A DNA stretch of 64,000 bases from DASQUK01 sp963717085 (GCA_963717085.1 CAVQVM010000014.1:51796-115795), one strand, 5' to 3'. Positions 45,347 through 54,192 are shown, numbered from the stretch's first letter. Notes: generated by a model not told the origin, from the sequence alone. A program made the numbers and translations.

Positions 45347-45363
45347 CGACAGTCCCTCTCGGC

Positions 45364-46581
45364 TCAGCGCGCCTCAGCGGCGGCGAAGGTCACCAGCAGC
45401 CGGCCCTCGTGAAGCCGCGCTCCGGCTACCGACCGGCGGCTGAGCGAGTCGGGAAGCAGCAGCGCCCGGCGGTAGGGGCCCACCCGCACGAGCAGCTCCC
45501 CGTTGCGCCTGCCCAACTCGAGCTCATCGCGCTCCGTGAACGGCAGGTCGACCTCCAGCACCGTCGCCGCCCCGTGGTGCCTGACGCGCATCGGCTCGCT
45601 CGATCCGAACCGCGCCGTCGGGTCCTCGTCGCCGTAGAGGGCGTCGGCCACAGTGCGCAGCGCCTCTGGACCTACGGGTTCCGCCGGCTGCAGCGGGAGC
45701 CTCAGCACCGGCACCGGGGCGAAGTCCTCGTCGATGGCCGACAGGTGCTGGGCGTGCAGCGCCTTCCAGCGGGCGAACCACGGGTCGGCGACGTCGTCGG
45801 GCAGGATCCGGTTCGCGATCACGGCGTCGACGTGGTAGCCGAAGAGCGCCAGGTAGGTGTGCGTGCGCCTCGCCTCGGCGATGACCAACCGCTCCGGGTT
45901 CACCACCAACCGCACGCTCGTCCGCGTGCCGTCCGTGAGGATCTCGCGCACGCCCGCGAGCCGGTCGTAGAACCGCCGGGTCGCGGCGAACAGGTCGTCA
46001 TCGGCGACGGGCAGCGTGGTGAGGCGGGACATCACCGGCGACACGACCCGGCTCACCTGCCGCCCGATCGGGAACACCCGCTCCATGTAGCGGGCCAGCA
46101 CGTCGGGCAGCGACAGCAACCGGATCGTCTCGGCGGTGGGGGCGCAATCGACCACCACGACGTCCCAGTCGGCGTCGGCGTGCTCACGGATGTCGGCGAG
46201 CGCGAACACCTCGTCCAGGCCCGGTACCACCGACAGCTCCTCGGCCTCGAGCGTGTCGATCCCCGCCCAGCGGAACACCTCCACGAGGTAGCGCTGGATC
46301 TCCGCCCAGGAGTCCTCCATGCGGTCCTGGGTGTCGAGCTGTTGGCCCCAGAGCCCGTCGGCGACCGGGGCGACGAGCGGGCCCAGTTCCACATCGAGGG
46401 CGTCGGACACCGAGTGGGCGGGATCAGTCGACAGCACCAGGGTCCGCAGCCCCGCGTCGGCGCAGCGCAGAGCCGTCGCCGCCGCAGCGGTGGTCTTGCC
46501 GACGCCACCCTTGCCGGTGAACAGAAGCACCCGGGCGTCGCCCGTCGTCCGGTCCCCTGATCGTGCCCCAGCGCTCGGCAT
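45364..46581 (-). CDS. ArsA/Get3-like ATPase
   Basis: A 405-aa P-loop ATPase. The deviant Walker A is LLFTGKGGVGKTTAAAATA (residues about 18-36), followed by the switch I DPAHS (STDPAHSVSDALDV), the switch II DCAPTAETIRLLSLP and an A-loop-like VNPERL. ArsA/Get3 proteins use ATP to move clients, arsenite or tail-anchored proteins; bacterial single-domain versions are of unclear role. No arsenic genes lie nearby. The C-terminal 80 residues (VLEVDLPFTERDELELGRRNGELLVRVG) look like an HSP20/alpha-crystallin-like domain, which is known in actinobacterial and plant Get3 relatives. The ATG overlaps the stop of the SRPBCC gene (TGATG). Confidence 0.88.
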   Translation of the reverse strand: MPSAGARSGDRTTGDARVLLFTGKGGVGKTTAAAATALRCADAGLRTLVLSTDPAHSVSDALDVELGPLVAPVADGLWGQQLDTQDRMEDSWAEIQRYLVEVFRWAGIDTLEAEELSVVPGLDEVFALADIREHADADWDVVVVDCAPTAETIRLLSLPDVLARYMERVFPIGRQVSRVVSPVMSRLTTLPVADDDLFAATRRFYDRLAGVREILTDGTRTSVRLVVNPERLVIAEARRTHTYLALFGYHVDAVIANRILPDDVADPWFARWKALHAQHLSAIDEDFAPVPVLRLPLQPAEPVGPEALRTVADALYGDEDPTARFGSSEPMRVRHHGAATVLEVDLPFTERDELELGRRNGELLVRVGPYRRALLLPDSLSRRSVAGARLHEGRLLVTFAAAEAR

Positions 46582-47021
46582 CAGTGTTCCAGGTGGTCGC
46601 GCAGCTGGCGGAGCGCGCTGTGGACGATGCGGGCCTCGGCCCGCCGCTTGACGAACCCCGGCAGGGGCACCAGGAGGTCCACCTCGAGGTGGTACGTGAC
46701 CTCGGTCCTGTCGGGGTCGCCGTCGACGGCCCGGAGCTCGTAAGACCCGTCGAGCTTGCGCGTGATGTCGCCCTGGACCAGGCGCCATGCCAGCACGTCG
46801 GGCGCCCGCTCGTAGTCGTAGCGCAGCGTGTAGCTGGTGCTCCTCCCCATCGCCGCCGCCCGGAAGGCCACGTCGCGGGGGCGGCCCTCGTCGTCACGAC
46901 CGACGACCGTCGCCGACTTCAGGTCGTGGGCCCAGGTCGGGTAGTCGTCGAACGCGGTCAGCACGTCCCAGATGCGCTGCGGCGACGCGCCGATGACCAT
47001 CTGCTGCGTCGCCTGGTCCAT
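46581..47021 (-). CDS. SRPBCC (START-like) ligand-binding protein
   Basis: A 146-aa polyketide-cyclase/START-fold protein (QQMVIGASPQRIWDVLTAFDDYPTWAHDLKSATVVGRD...). The fold binds hydrophobic ligands in a deep cavity. GGGAGGAG precedes the ATG by nine bases, and the stop overlaps the ArsA-like start, so the pair is one operon. Similar SRPBCC-ArsA pairs are common in actinobacteria, and the partner may hand ligands or clients to the ATPase; this is inference. Confidence 0.9.
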   Translation of the reverse strand: MDQATQQMVIGASPQRIWDVLTAFDDYPTWAHDLKSATVVGRDDEGRPRDVAFRAAAMGRSTSYTLRYDYERAPDVLAWRLVQGDITRKLDGSYELRAVDGDPDRTEVTYHLEVDLLVPLPGFVKRRAEARIVHSALRQLRDHLEH

Positions 47022-47053
47022 GTCGCTGGGCTCCTCCCGGCACGTGACGATGG

Positions 47054-47068
47054 AACGTGGGGCACGTT
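47054..47068. promoter_or_regulatory. perfect dyad upstream of SRPBCC-ArsA
   Basis: AACGTG-GGG-CACGTT is a perfect inverted repeat 33 bp upstream of the SRPBCC ATG. It could be an operator. No -35/-10 pair is strong here. Confidence 0.35.
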
Positions 47069-47143
47069 AGTGAACGCCGATTCCCCCTGCTGCAGCCCCC
47101 GCCCGGCATGGCGGACCGGGTCGGCTGCCTGGCGGAGCGGCAT

Positions 47144-47755
47144 TCATTCGTCGTGTTCGGATGGCTTCGCCGGGAAGCGACCGTGCCGGGCCGCCCACAG
47201 CGCCATGAGGCCCAGACCGAGCATCGGGACGAGGACCGAGAACGCCAGCGCCGTGAATGGCCGCACCGCCGCCGCCGTCACGGCCACCACCACCTGCACG
47301 CCGAGTGCGCCGCGCAGCAGCCGGGTCACGTCCGGGGGAGCCACGCCCTCGCCGAGGAAGAAGAGCCCGCTCATCGTGATCGTCTCGTGGCGGCTCCGGC
47401 CGATCGCCAGCGCGTACGCCCACAGGAAGGCGCCGCATCCCGCTGCGAACAGCACGAGGTCGACGGGAACCGACAGCGGCAGGAACGTGTCAGGCCACGC
47501 CGCCGCCAGCGCCGAAGCCACGACGAAGACGCCGGTCGCCCAGATCGCCACCCGGCAGATCAGGTCCCTTCGGGCACCCGGCTCCACCCCGTCGCCGGTG
47601 CGATCACCATCGGCCACATCGCCCACGCGTTCGCCGCCGGGTCCGTCGCCAGGTCCGTCGCCCGTGCGATCGTCGCCGGATCGGTTGCCGGATCCCTCGC
47701 CAGGTCGGTCGCCGGTGCGATCGTCGTCGGCTCGGCCGCGCCCGGGGCTCACCAC
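47144..47755 (-). CDS. membrane protein with repetitive Asp/Gly/Arg N-terminus
   Basis: A 203-aa protein. Residues 1-60 are a low-complexity hydrophilic stretch built on GDRTGD and GDGPG repeats, with matching short repeats in the DNA (47594-47740). The rest has four hydrophobic segments (about 72-88, 95-112, 145-160 and 165-185). No family was recognised. It starts in the stop codon of the PimB-like glycosyltransferase gene, so it is translated with it and may sit in the same membrane process. Confidence 0.72.
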   Translation of the reverse strand: MVSPGRGRADDDRTGDRPGEGSGNRSGDDRTGDGPGDGPGGERVGDVADGDRTGDGVEPGARRDLICRVAIWATGVFVVASALAAAWPDTFLPLSVPVDLVLFAAGCGAFLWAYALAIGRSRHETITMSGLFFLGEGVAPPDVTRLLRGALGVQVVVAVTAAAVRPFTALAFSVLVPMLGLGLMALWAARHGRFPAKPSEHDE

Positions 47756-48867
47756 CGCGCCAGGACCTCGCCCAGCCGGCCGGCCAAACGGTCGTAGCCG
47801 AACTCCGCCACCGTCCGGTCACGGGCGGCGGCGCCCATCGCTCGACGGCGATCGGGATCATCGAGGAGCCCAACCAGCGCCGCCGCTACGGCGCTCACGT
47901 CGGACGGACGTCCGACCACCAACCCCGTCTCGCCGTCGGCCACCGCCTCGGCCGCGCCCCCGCTGTCGCCGGCCACCTGCGGCACCCCGCCGGCGGCGGC
48001 CTCGATGAAGACGATGCCGAAGCCCTCCTGTTCGAGCCCACCCCAGCGGTTGCGGCACAGCATCGCAAACACGTCCGCGCAGCCGTACAGGTCGGCCAGG
48101 TCGTCGTCGGGTACCCGGCCGAGCATCCGCACGGGCGCCCCGGTGCGGGACACCAGGCGATCCAACCGCGATCGATCACGTCCGGCCCCGCCGATCGCCA
48201 CCACGAGGTCGGGTCGGGTCGGCGCCAAACGCGCCGCCGCCTCGATGAGGACGTCCATCCCCTTGCGGGGCACGAGGCGGCTCAGGCTCACGATCACGAG
48301 CCCGTCCTCCGGCAGGCCGAAGCGAGCCCTGGCCTTGGCCCGATGTTCCGGATCGAGCGGCCGGAACCTGTCGGTGTCGACTCCGGGCGGGACCACCGTG
48401 ACGGGCAGCGACCGCCTCGCCACTCGTTCGGCCTCGTCTGCGGGATACCCACCGGCGGCGATCACCTCGGCCGCGCCCCGCAGCACGCGCCCCAACTGGC
48501 GCCGGGTGACCGGCAGCCGTCCCGGCACCGTCACCTCCGCACCGTGGAGCACGACCCCGTAGGGCAGGCGTAGCCGGGGGCCCACCACGCCCACGGGCAG
48601 GGCCGGGTCGAGCATGACCAGGCCGGCTCCGGTCTCGGCGGCCAGGGAGTCGATGCGGCGGACCATCGCGCCCGTGGGCAGGAGCATCTTCTGCGTGACG
48701 CGCTCGACGCGGAACGGCTGGGCCGCGTCCCAGGCCCCGGCGCCGTCGTGTGGCGTGGTCAGCACCGTGAAGCTGTCGGGAGGTAGTCGGCGCCACAGCT
48801 CCCACAGGTACGACTGGATGCCCCCGAGCTTGGGCGGGAAGTCGTTGGTGACCAGGAGGTGGGACAC
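47749..48867 (-). CDS. GT4 glycosyltransferase, PimB-like
   Basis: A 372-aa GT-B glycosyltransferase. The N-terminal VTNDFPPKLGGIQSYLWEL and the donor-binding segment SRLVPRKGMDVLIEAAARL, followed by the EX7E-type CRNRWGGLEQEGFGIVFIEAAAGGVPQVAGDSGG, match the actinobacterial phosphatidyl-myo-inositol monomannoside mannosyltransferase PimB' family. It probably transfers mannose from GDP-mannose to a phosphatidylinositol mannoside at the inner leaflet. GAGG at seven bases supports the GTG. The next gene downstream overlaps by 7 bp. Confidence 0.85.
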   Translation of the reverse strand: MSHLLVTNDFPPKLGGIQSYLWELWRRLPPDSFTVLTTPHDGAGAWDAAQPFRVERVTQKMLLPTGAMVRRIDSLAAETGAGLVMLDPALPVGVVGPRLRLPYGVVLHGAEVTVPGRLPVTRRQLGRVLRGAAEVIAAGGYPADEAERVARRSLPVTVVPPGVDTDRFRPLDPEHRAKARARFGLPEDGLVIVSLSRLVPRKGMDVLIEAAARLAPTRPDLVVAIGGAGRDRSRLDRLVSRTGAPVRMLGRVPDDDLADLYGCADVFAMLCRNRWGGLEQEGFGIVFIEAAAGGVPQVAGDSGGAAEAVADGETGLVVGRPSDVSAVAAALVGLLDDPDRRRAMGAAARDRTVAEFGYDRLAGRLGEVLARW

Positions 48868-48893
48868 GAGGGGTCCTCGGAGATCGGCGGGGG

Positions 48894-50129
48894 TCAGCCG
48901 GTCGGCGGCCGCACCGAGGTCGGCGCCGCGGGCGCAGGGGACACACGCTCGTCGACCGCCGCCTCGAGTTCGGCTCGAACGAGCGGATCGGGGTCGCCTG
49001 CGACGCCGGCTACCTCGGTCAGGAGGTCGGTACGCCCCAGCCGCCGGGCGGCCCAGACGGCATGGGCGCGCACCAGTGGGTCGGCATCGCCCAGGGCCCG
49101 GCAAAGGGTCGCCCCCACGGCGGGATCTCGGGGATCGGCGACGTTACCCAGCACTACCAGGGCGTTGCGGCGGAGGTAACGGGCTTCGCGGCGGGGTACG
49201 TACCAGCGGCCGTACCGAGCCATGAGCTCGTCGTCGCTGGCCGCCAACATGTCGAGGAGGTCGACGACCGGTTGCGAGCCGGGCGCGGCAGCGGTGGCCG
49301 GGTCGACCCGGTCGGTGCGCTGGTTGGGCGGGCACACCTCCTGGCAGTCGTCGCATCCGTAGAGCCGATCACCGAGCGCGACGCGGTGGTCGCGCGGGAA
49401 CGGCCCGTCGATCTGAAGCAACCAGGCCAGGCAGCGTCGGGCGTCGACCACGCCAGGGGCGACGATGGCGCCGGTGGGACACCCATCGATGCAACGAGTG
49501 CAACTACCGCAGCCATCCGCCAGCGGCCGGCCGCGGGTTGCCAACGGTGCATCGGTGACTACCGATCCCAGGACGAACCAACTACCTCGACCCGGCAGGA
49601 GGAGGTTGGCGTTCTTGCCGTACCAGCCGATGCCGGCGCGGTATGCGGCCTCGCGATCGACGAGGGCGTTGTCGTCGGCCACGACCCGGCAGCGCCAGCC
49701 CGCGACCTCGAGCTCGTGAGCGACGACCGTCAGCGCTGCCCTCAGTGGCGTGTAGTGGTCCTCCCAGGCGTAGCGCGCGACCCGACCCCGCGGCACAACC
49801 GGGCGCATCGATTCGGATGATCCAGATAGTCCGCCTTCCGCGGCGGATGACGGCGACGCCACCCGGTGGTAGCTGCGGGCGCCGACCACGATGGCACGGG
49901 CGCCTGGGAGCGCCTGCCCCGGATCGGATGACCGATCGGGGCGCCGGTAAGTGAACGCCATGCCTGCGTGCAGGCCGCCGGCACGTCGACGCTCGAGGTG
50001 GCGGCGTGTGGTGGCGAACGGCCCGGCCGGAGCGAAACCAATGGCGTCGAGCCCGTGGGCACGCCCCACCGCCACCAGGTCGGCGAGGTGGGGAACACGC
50101 CGAGGCGGACGAACGACGACCGTGGACAC
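48894..50129 (-). CDS. queG: epoxyqueuosine reductase
   Basis: Reduces epoxyqueuosine to queuosine in tRNA with a cobalamin and two Fe-S clusters. The protein has 411 aa. The first cluster ligands lie in CGSCTRCIDGCPTGAI and the second in CDDCQEVCP (residues about 195-260); the N-terminal RYAWEDHYTPLRAAL and GWYGKNANLLLPGRGSWFVLGSV are typical of the family. A C-terminal HEAT-repeat tail (GDADPLVRAHAVWAARRLG) is present, as in many QueG proteins. No other queuosine gene is seen in the window. Confidence 0.93.
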   Translation of the reverse strand: MSTVVVRPPRRVPHLADLVAVGRAHGLDAIGFAPAGPFATTRRHLERRRAGGLHAGMAFTYRRPDRSSDPGQALPGARAIVVGARSYHRVASPSSAAEGGLSGSSESMRPVVPRGRVARYAWEDHYTPLRAALTVVAHELEVAGWRCRVVADDNALVDREAAYRAGIGWYGKNANLLLPGRGSWFVLGSVVTDAPLATRGRPLADGCGSCTRCIDGCPTGAIVAPGVVDARRCLAWLLQIDGPFPRDHRVALGDRLYGCDDCQEVCPPNQRTDRVDPATAAAPGSQPVVDLLDMLAASDDELMARYGRWYVPRREARYLRRNALVVLGNVADPRDPAVGATLCRALGDADPLVRAHAVWAARRLGRTDLLTEVAGVAGDPDPLVRAELEAAVDERVSPAPAAPTSVRPPTG

Positions 50130-50196
50130 CGAGTCATCGTGCCGGGCACCCTGCCGCCGGGCAACCCTGGCACCGTCGCCAACGCCCGGCGGTGGC

Positions 50197-50487
50197 TCAG
50201 CCCGTGCGGCGGATGTGGCGCGACGCTGGCAGCAAGCCGGCCTCGGACAGCATGCGGAGGGCCCGTGCCTCCGCAACATCGACCACCACCGCCTCTCCAG
50301 GCTCGCGAGAGCAGATGAACGTCACCAAACAGTCGGCGCAGCAGTCGGTGCCCTGCATGGCGCAGTCGTCGCAGTCGATGCGAAGAACGCCATCGCTCGG
50401 ATCGTGGGAATGGGCCATGGCGAAGTCGTCGCGGCCGTCGCGGTCGATCCGCGGGGCGCCGTCGTTGGTGTCGTGGGAACGGACCAT
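50197..50487 (-). CDS. small Cys-rich protein with an internal duplication
   Basis: A 96-aa protein with a metal-binding-like cluster CDDCAMQGTDCCADCLVTFIC at residues 39-59. The first 45 residues are two copies of a 23-aa unit (M-x-x-SHD-x-x-DG-x-x-RID-x-D), the first lacking the cysteines. GAGGAG lies six bases before the ATG. The C-terminus (VVDVAEARALRMLSEAGLLP) resembles a helical regulator tail. A similar Cys-rich family is common in actinobacteria, with unknown function. It follows QueG on the same strand by about 68 bp. Confidence 0.7.
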   Translation of the reverse strand: MVRSHDTNDGAPRIDRDGRDDFAMAHSHDPSDGVLRIDCDDCAMQGTDCCADCLVTFICSREPGEAVVVDVAEARALRMLSEAGLLPASRHIRRTG

Positions 50488-50654
50488 GAACGTCTCCTCG
50501 GCTCGGGTCGCGGGCCACGGCCGCCCGGGATCTCGTCACTCCACCCATGCCTCGACGTTACGAACGCCCTGTGACACTCAAGGCCCGATCCGGTGGCCGG
50601 GTCCCGACCTGGTGGCCCGCCGGCGACGTTCGCCGGGTCGGGCCAGCCGGCGCG

Positions 50655-52082
50655 TCAGAGGCCGAGGTCCTCGAGCAGCCGCAGCCAGACCTCGGCGATC
50701 GTCGGGTACGACGGCACGGCGTGCCACAGGCGCTCCAGCGGGACCTCCCCCACCACGGCGACGGTCGCGGCGTGGATGAGCTCGCCCACTCCCGGGCCGA
50801 CCAGCGTCATTCCCACCAGGGTGCGCCGCTCGGTGTCGACCACGACCTCTGCCCGGCCGGCGTAGTCGTCGGCGTAGAGGCTCGCGCCCGCGACGTTTGC
50901 CAGGTCATAGCCGGCCGTCGTTACGTCCAGTCCCGCGGCCCGCGCCTGATCCTCCGTGAGCCCCACCGACGCGACTTCGGGGTTGGTGAAGATCACCTGC
51001 GGCACGGCCCGGGCATCCGCGGTCGCACACCAGCGGCTCCAGGGCTCGTCCTCGACCTCGGGCTTACCTGCGGCGCGGGCGCCGATCACGTCGCCGCAGA
51101 CCCGCCCCTGGTACTTGCCCATATGGGTGAGCAGCGCCCGGTGGGTCACATCGCCCGCGGCGTAAAGCCATCCCCCGTCGGTGCCGGTGACCTGGAGGTG
51201 GTCGTCGACGTGGAGCCAGCTCCCGGGCTCCAAGCCGACCGTCTCCAGGCCGAGGTCGTCGGTGCGGGGTTGCCTGCCGGCGGCCACCAGGATCTCGTCG
51301 CACACACGGGTCTCGCCACCGACCGCCAGCTCGACGGTGCCGTCCGGTCGCCGGATGACGCGCTCGAGCTCCGTGCCCAGCTCGACCGCCACGCCCATGT
51401 CGCGCAGCGATCCCGTCACCGCCTCCGCCGCGAATGCCGGGACTGCGCCCAGCAACCGGGAGTCGCGTTCGAAGATGGTCACCTGCGACCCGAACGAAGC
51501 GAAGGCCGTGGCCATCTCGCACGCCACCACGCCACCGCCGACGATGGCGAGGCGCGGCGGAGCGCTTGCGGCGCTGGTGGCGTCGCGGTTGGTCCAGGGG
51601 CGGGCGTCGGCCAGACCGGGGACAGGCGGCATGGCTGCCCGACTGCCGGTGCACACCGAGACGGCCACCGTCGCCCGGAGCTCGATCGACGTGCCGTTCC
51701 CCTGGTCCGCCACCACGCGACGATCGCCGACGAGGCGCCCGTGCCCCCGCACGAGGTCGAGCCCATGGTCGTCGAGCCACGAGACCTGCGTGGCGTCGTC
51801 CCAGTCGTGGACGAAGCGATTGCGGCGCGCCAGCACCGCGTCGACGTTCAACGAGCCGGTCACCGCGTCCGTGGCCCCGGCCACGGCGCGCGCCTCGGCG
51901 AGCGCCTGCGCGGGCCGCAGCAGCGACTTGCTGGGCATGCAGGCCCAGTAGGAGCAGTCGCCGCCCACCAGCTCCGCCTCGACGACCACCACACGGCACC
52001 CGCCACGGGCGGCGCGCTGGGCCACGTTCTCCCCGGTCGATCCCCCGCCGATCACGACCACGTCGTAGGTACGTCCTGCCAT
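50655..52082 (-). CDS. pyridine nucleotide-disulfide oxidoreductase
   Basis: A 475-aa flavoprotein. N-terminal FAD binding is VVVIGGGSTGENVAQRAA; the redox pair is GGDCSYWACMPSKSLL (two Cys five residues apart) near residue 45; the second nucleotide fold is LAIVGGGVVACEMATAF; and the dimerisation domain ends LWHAVPSYPTIAEVW. It matches the dihydrolipoamide dehydrogenase/mercuric reductase superfamily, but lacks the His-Glu context of a lipoamide enzyme, so substrate is uncertain. GGAGG lies four bases before the ATG. Confidence 0.9.
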   Translation of the reverse strand: MAGRTYDVVVIGGGSTGENVAQRAARGGCRVVVVEAELVGGDCSYWACMPSKSLLRPAQALAEARAVAGATDAVTGSLNVDAVLARRNRFVHDWDDATQVSWLDDHGLDLVRGHGRLVGDRRVVADQGNGTSIELRATVAVSVCTGSRAAMPPVPGLADARPWTNRDATSAASAPPRLAIVGGGVVACEMATAFASFGSQVTIFERDSRLLGAVPAFAAEAVTGSLRDMGVAVELGTELERVIRRPDGTVELAVGGETRVCDEILVAAGRQPRTDDLGLETVGLEPGSWLHVDDHLQVTGTDGGWLYAAGDVTHRALLTHMGKYQGRVCGDVIGARAAGKPEVEDEPWSRWCATADARAVPQVIFTNPEVASVGLTEDQARAAGLDVTTAGYDLANVAGASLYADDYAGRAEVVVDTERRTLVGMTLVGPGVGELIHAATVAVVGEVPLERLWHAVPSYPTIAEVWLRLLEDLGL

Positions 52083-52135
52083 ACCGCCTCCGTGCGAAAG
52101 GGGCCCAGCTGGTGGGCCTCGGTGTCCCGTCGAGT

Positions 52136-53578
52136 TCAGGTGGTGCCGACGCCCAGCGTGTCGAGCAGCTGACGGGAGTAGAGCAGGTTGGCGCCACCGC
52201 GACGAGCGCCCTCGCGGACCCGATTGTCGCTCGACACCACGATCACGGGCCGGCTGGCGGGAAGCTGGGCCACCAGGTCGAGCACCACGTCGTCGGCCTC
52301 GACATCGGGCGGGGAGAACCGCATCCGCACACACTGGCGCGCGGGCGCAGGCACGGCGATGCCGCCGCCGTCGACCTCGGCGCCGTCGAACACCACCTCC
52401 ACCCGGGTTGAGGTACGGGCCGCCAGGTCCGCGAGCAGCGCCACCAGCCGACGACGCTGCTCGGCGGCGGCCAGCTCGGGCCAGCCGGTCATGGTCACGT
52501 TGTAGCCGTCGACCACCAGGACGGCGTTGGGGGTGCGCAGCAGGTGCTCGGCGGCGGCGACCGAATCGTCGAGCACGCCGCCGGGCAGCGCCACCGGGGT
52601 GCGCCGCACGCCACGGACGGCGGCCTCGGTGACGGGGGGTCCGGTGGGCGCCGGCGCCGGGGTCGCGGGCCCCGGCTCGACGCCGCCGCCAGCCAGCACT
52701 GCGGCCAGGCTGGCCAACCCGTCCGCCAGCGACGACGCGCCCTGCGCAGCCCGCCTGAGCTCACGCGCCATCACGTCGAGGTCTGGCCCCGGCGCCGTCG
52801 GCCCGACGCCCTCGGGGCCGGCGCGGTCGGGCACGGTTCCCTCGGCTCCTGTCGGGGCCGCATCCGCAACCGAGGTCTCGGGTCTGGGCGCCGCCGCCTC
52901 CAGCGAGCGCAGCCGGGCCTTCACGGCCTTCAGCTCGGTGGCCCGGCTGACCAACCGGGCCTCGGCGTCCTTGAGGTTCCGAACGGCGGCGGCCCGCGCC
53001 TCGTCCAGGTCGGCAACGGTGGTCTCCAGCTCTCCGACGCGTGCGTCGATCGCCGTCCGGGCGCGTCGCACCTCATCCAGCTCCCGCTGTAGGCGATCGA
53101 GCTCGAGGCGGCGCTCCTCGGCCACCGTCTCGGCCCGCGTGAGCGCCGCCTGAGTGGCCGCCAGCCGCCGGGCCGCCGAGCGCTCGTCCCGAGCCTCACG
53201 TTGTTCGGCTGCACGGCTCGCACGCCGCTCGCGATCCTCGGCCTCGATCGCCGCCAAGTCGTCGGCCCAAGCCGGCGGGCGGGTGAGCCACAACCACGCC
53301 CCGCGACCAACCGCGTCCTCGTCGACCGACGCCGCCACCCGGGCGCGGAAGTCATCGTCCTGATCCACCACGCGTGCGATGGCCGAGAGCGCCGCGGGCG
53401 ACAGCCTGGCAAAACCCAGGTACGGCCGCAGTGACGGGGGTGGCTGCACGACGGGGTCGGCTCGCAGTCCGGCCCGAGCGGCCTCGAGGGCGGCCTCGAC
53501 CGCCGGGCGGATCGTCCCCGTCGGGTCGGTCAGGTCTCCCCCGCGGCCTCGGTTGCCCGTGACGTTCTCGCCTCCCAC
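52136..53578 (-). CDS. NYN-domain (YacP-type) predicted ribonuclease with coiled coil
   Basis: A 480-aa protein. The C-terminal domain (VLVVDGYNVTMTGWP... VEVVFDGAEVDGGG... VIVVSSDNRVREGARRGG) is a NYN/PIN-like nuclease of the YacP (Rae1) type with conserved aspartates in VDGYN, FDGAE and SSDN. Residues about 130-240 are coiled coil, joined by a Pro/Ala linker. In Bacillus the YacP homologue cleaves mRNA on the ribosome. The start is not sure: GTG at 53578 overlaps the zinc-ribbon gene by 49 bp, and no other ATG/GTG/TTG fits after it. Confidence 0.78.
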   Translation of the reverse strand: MGGENVTGNRGRGGDLTDPTGTIRPAVEAALEAARAGLRADPVVQPPPSLRPYLGFARLSPAALSAIARVVDQDDDFRARVAASVDEDAVGRGAWLWLTRPPAWADDLAAIEAEDRERRASRAAEQREARDERSAARRLAATQAALTRAETVAEERRLELDRLQRELDEVRRARTAIDARVGELETTVADLDEARAAAVRNLKDAEARLVSRATELKAVKARLRSLEAAAPRPETSVADAAPTGAEGTVPDRAGPEGVGPTAPGPDLDVMARELRRAAQGASSLADGLASLAAVLAGGGVEPGPATPAPAPTGPPVTEAAVRGVRRTPVALPGGVLDDSVAAAEHLLRTPNAVLVVDGYNVTMTGWPELAAAEQRRRLVALLADLAARTSTRVEVVFDGAEVDGGGIAVPAPARQCVRMRFSPPDVEADDVVLDLVAQLPASRPVIVVSSDNRVREGARRGGANLLYSRQLLDTLGVGTT

Positions 53579-53802
53579 GCGACGAGGGTGCCCTCGACCT
53601 CGTGCTCGATGACCGAGATCGATGCGCCGGTGCCGCACCAGCGGCAGGTGACGTCGTCGACCGACTCCTGGAGCACGACCTCGTCCTCGACCTGCAGCTC
53701 ACCGCCGACCGTGAAGTGATGGAAGGCCCGTGTGCGCCGCGACGTCACCACGTCGAAGCGGGTCTGGTTGCCGCAGGCGGAGCAGCGGTAGCGCGTCGTC
53801 AC
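53530..53802 (-). CDS. zinc-ribbon protein
   Basis: A 90-aa protein with CxxC-x(n)-CxxC zinc ligands: CSACGNQTRF near the N-terminus and CRWCGTG near residue 55. The rest resembles the small DUF of redox or RNA-binding zinc ribbons. TAGGCT eight bases before the GTG and no Shine-Dalgarno sequence suggest a leaderless mRNA. It overlaps the NYN protein gene downstream, so both may be expressed from this promoter. Confidence 0.82.
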   Translation of the reverse strand: MTTRYRCSACGNQTRFDVVTSRRTRAFHHFTVGGELQVEDEVVLQESVDDVTCRWCGTGASISVIEHEVEGTLVAWEARTSRATEAAGET

Positions 53803-53810
53803 GGGTCACA

Positions 53811-53816
53811 AGCCTA
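53811..53816 (-). promoter_or_regulatory. TAGGCT -10 of the zinc-ribbon gene
   Basis: TAGGCT on the minus strand ends 8 nt before the GTG at 53802. No Shine-Dalgarno sequence is present. Confidence 0.6.
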
Positions 53817-53842
53817 CTGATCCGGTGCGTCCGCCCCTGGCC

Positions 53843-53848
53843 TACGCT
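53843..53848 (+). promoter_or_regulatory. TACGCT -10 of the AsnC-type gene
   Basis: TACGCT ends 8 nt before the GTG at 53857. It is about 26 bp from the divergent zinc-ribbon -10. Confidence 0.6.
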
Positions 53849-53856
53849 GCCCAGCC

Positions 53857-54135
53857 GTGCTGACCGCCTTCGTGCTGATCAATGCCCAGCCCGACCGGAT
53901 CGCCGACCTCGCCTCGGACATCGCCGACGTCGGCGGCGTCGCGGAGGTCTACTCGGTGACCGGCGACCTCGACCTCGTGGCCATCGTGCGCGTGCGACAG
54001 CACGATGAGCTCGCCGAGGTGGTCACGCGTCGCATCGCCGCGCTCCCGGGCATCGTCCACACCACGACGATGATCGCCTTCCAGGCGTACTCGCGACACG
54101 ACCTCGACTCCATGTGGAGCCTCGGCATCGAGTGA
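53857..54135 (+). CDS. AsnC/Lrp-type ligand-binding (RAM) domain protein
   Basis: A 92-aa stand-alone RAM domain (AFVLINAQPDRIADLASDIADVGGVAEVYSVTGDLDLVAIVRVR... GIVHTTTMIAFQAYS) without a helix-turn-helix. Such proteins bind amino acids and act as oligomeric sensors. Divergent from the zinc-ribbon gene and convergent with the TetR gene. Confidence 0.9.
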   Translation: MLTAFVLINAQPDRIADLASDIADVGGVAEVYSVTGDLDLVAIVRVRQHDELAEVVTRRIAALPGIVHTTTMIAFQAYSRHDLDSMWSLGIE

Positions 54136-54192
54136 GTCAGAGCGGCGGGTCACCGCCCGGGGAGGGTGACGGGCGCGCAGCCGGCCAGGCTT

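Noticed and set aside
45364..46581. Arsenite efflux ATPase (arsA) with arsenic resistance role
   Set aside because: Single-domain, no arsB, arsC or arsD nearby; an SRPBCC partner and an HSP20-like tail fit the Get3-like actinobacterial group better.
47594..47740. Short tandem-like repeats as a separate repeat locus
   Set aside because: They are the coding DNA for a low-complexity N-terminus of the membrane protein at 47144-47755; noted there instead.
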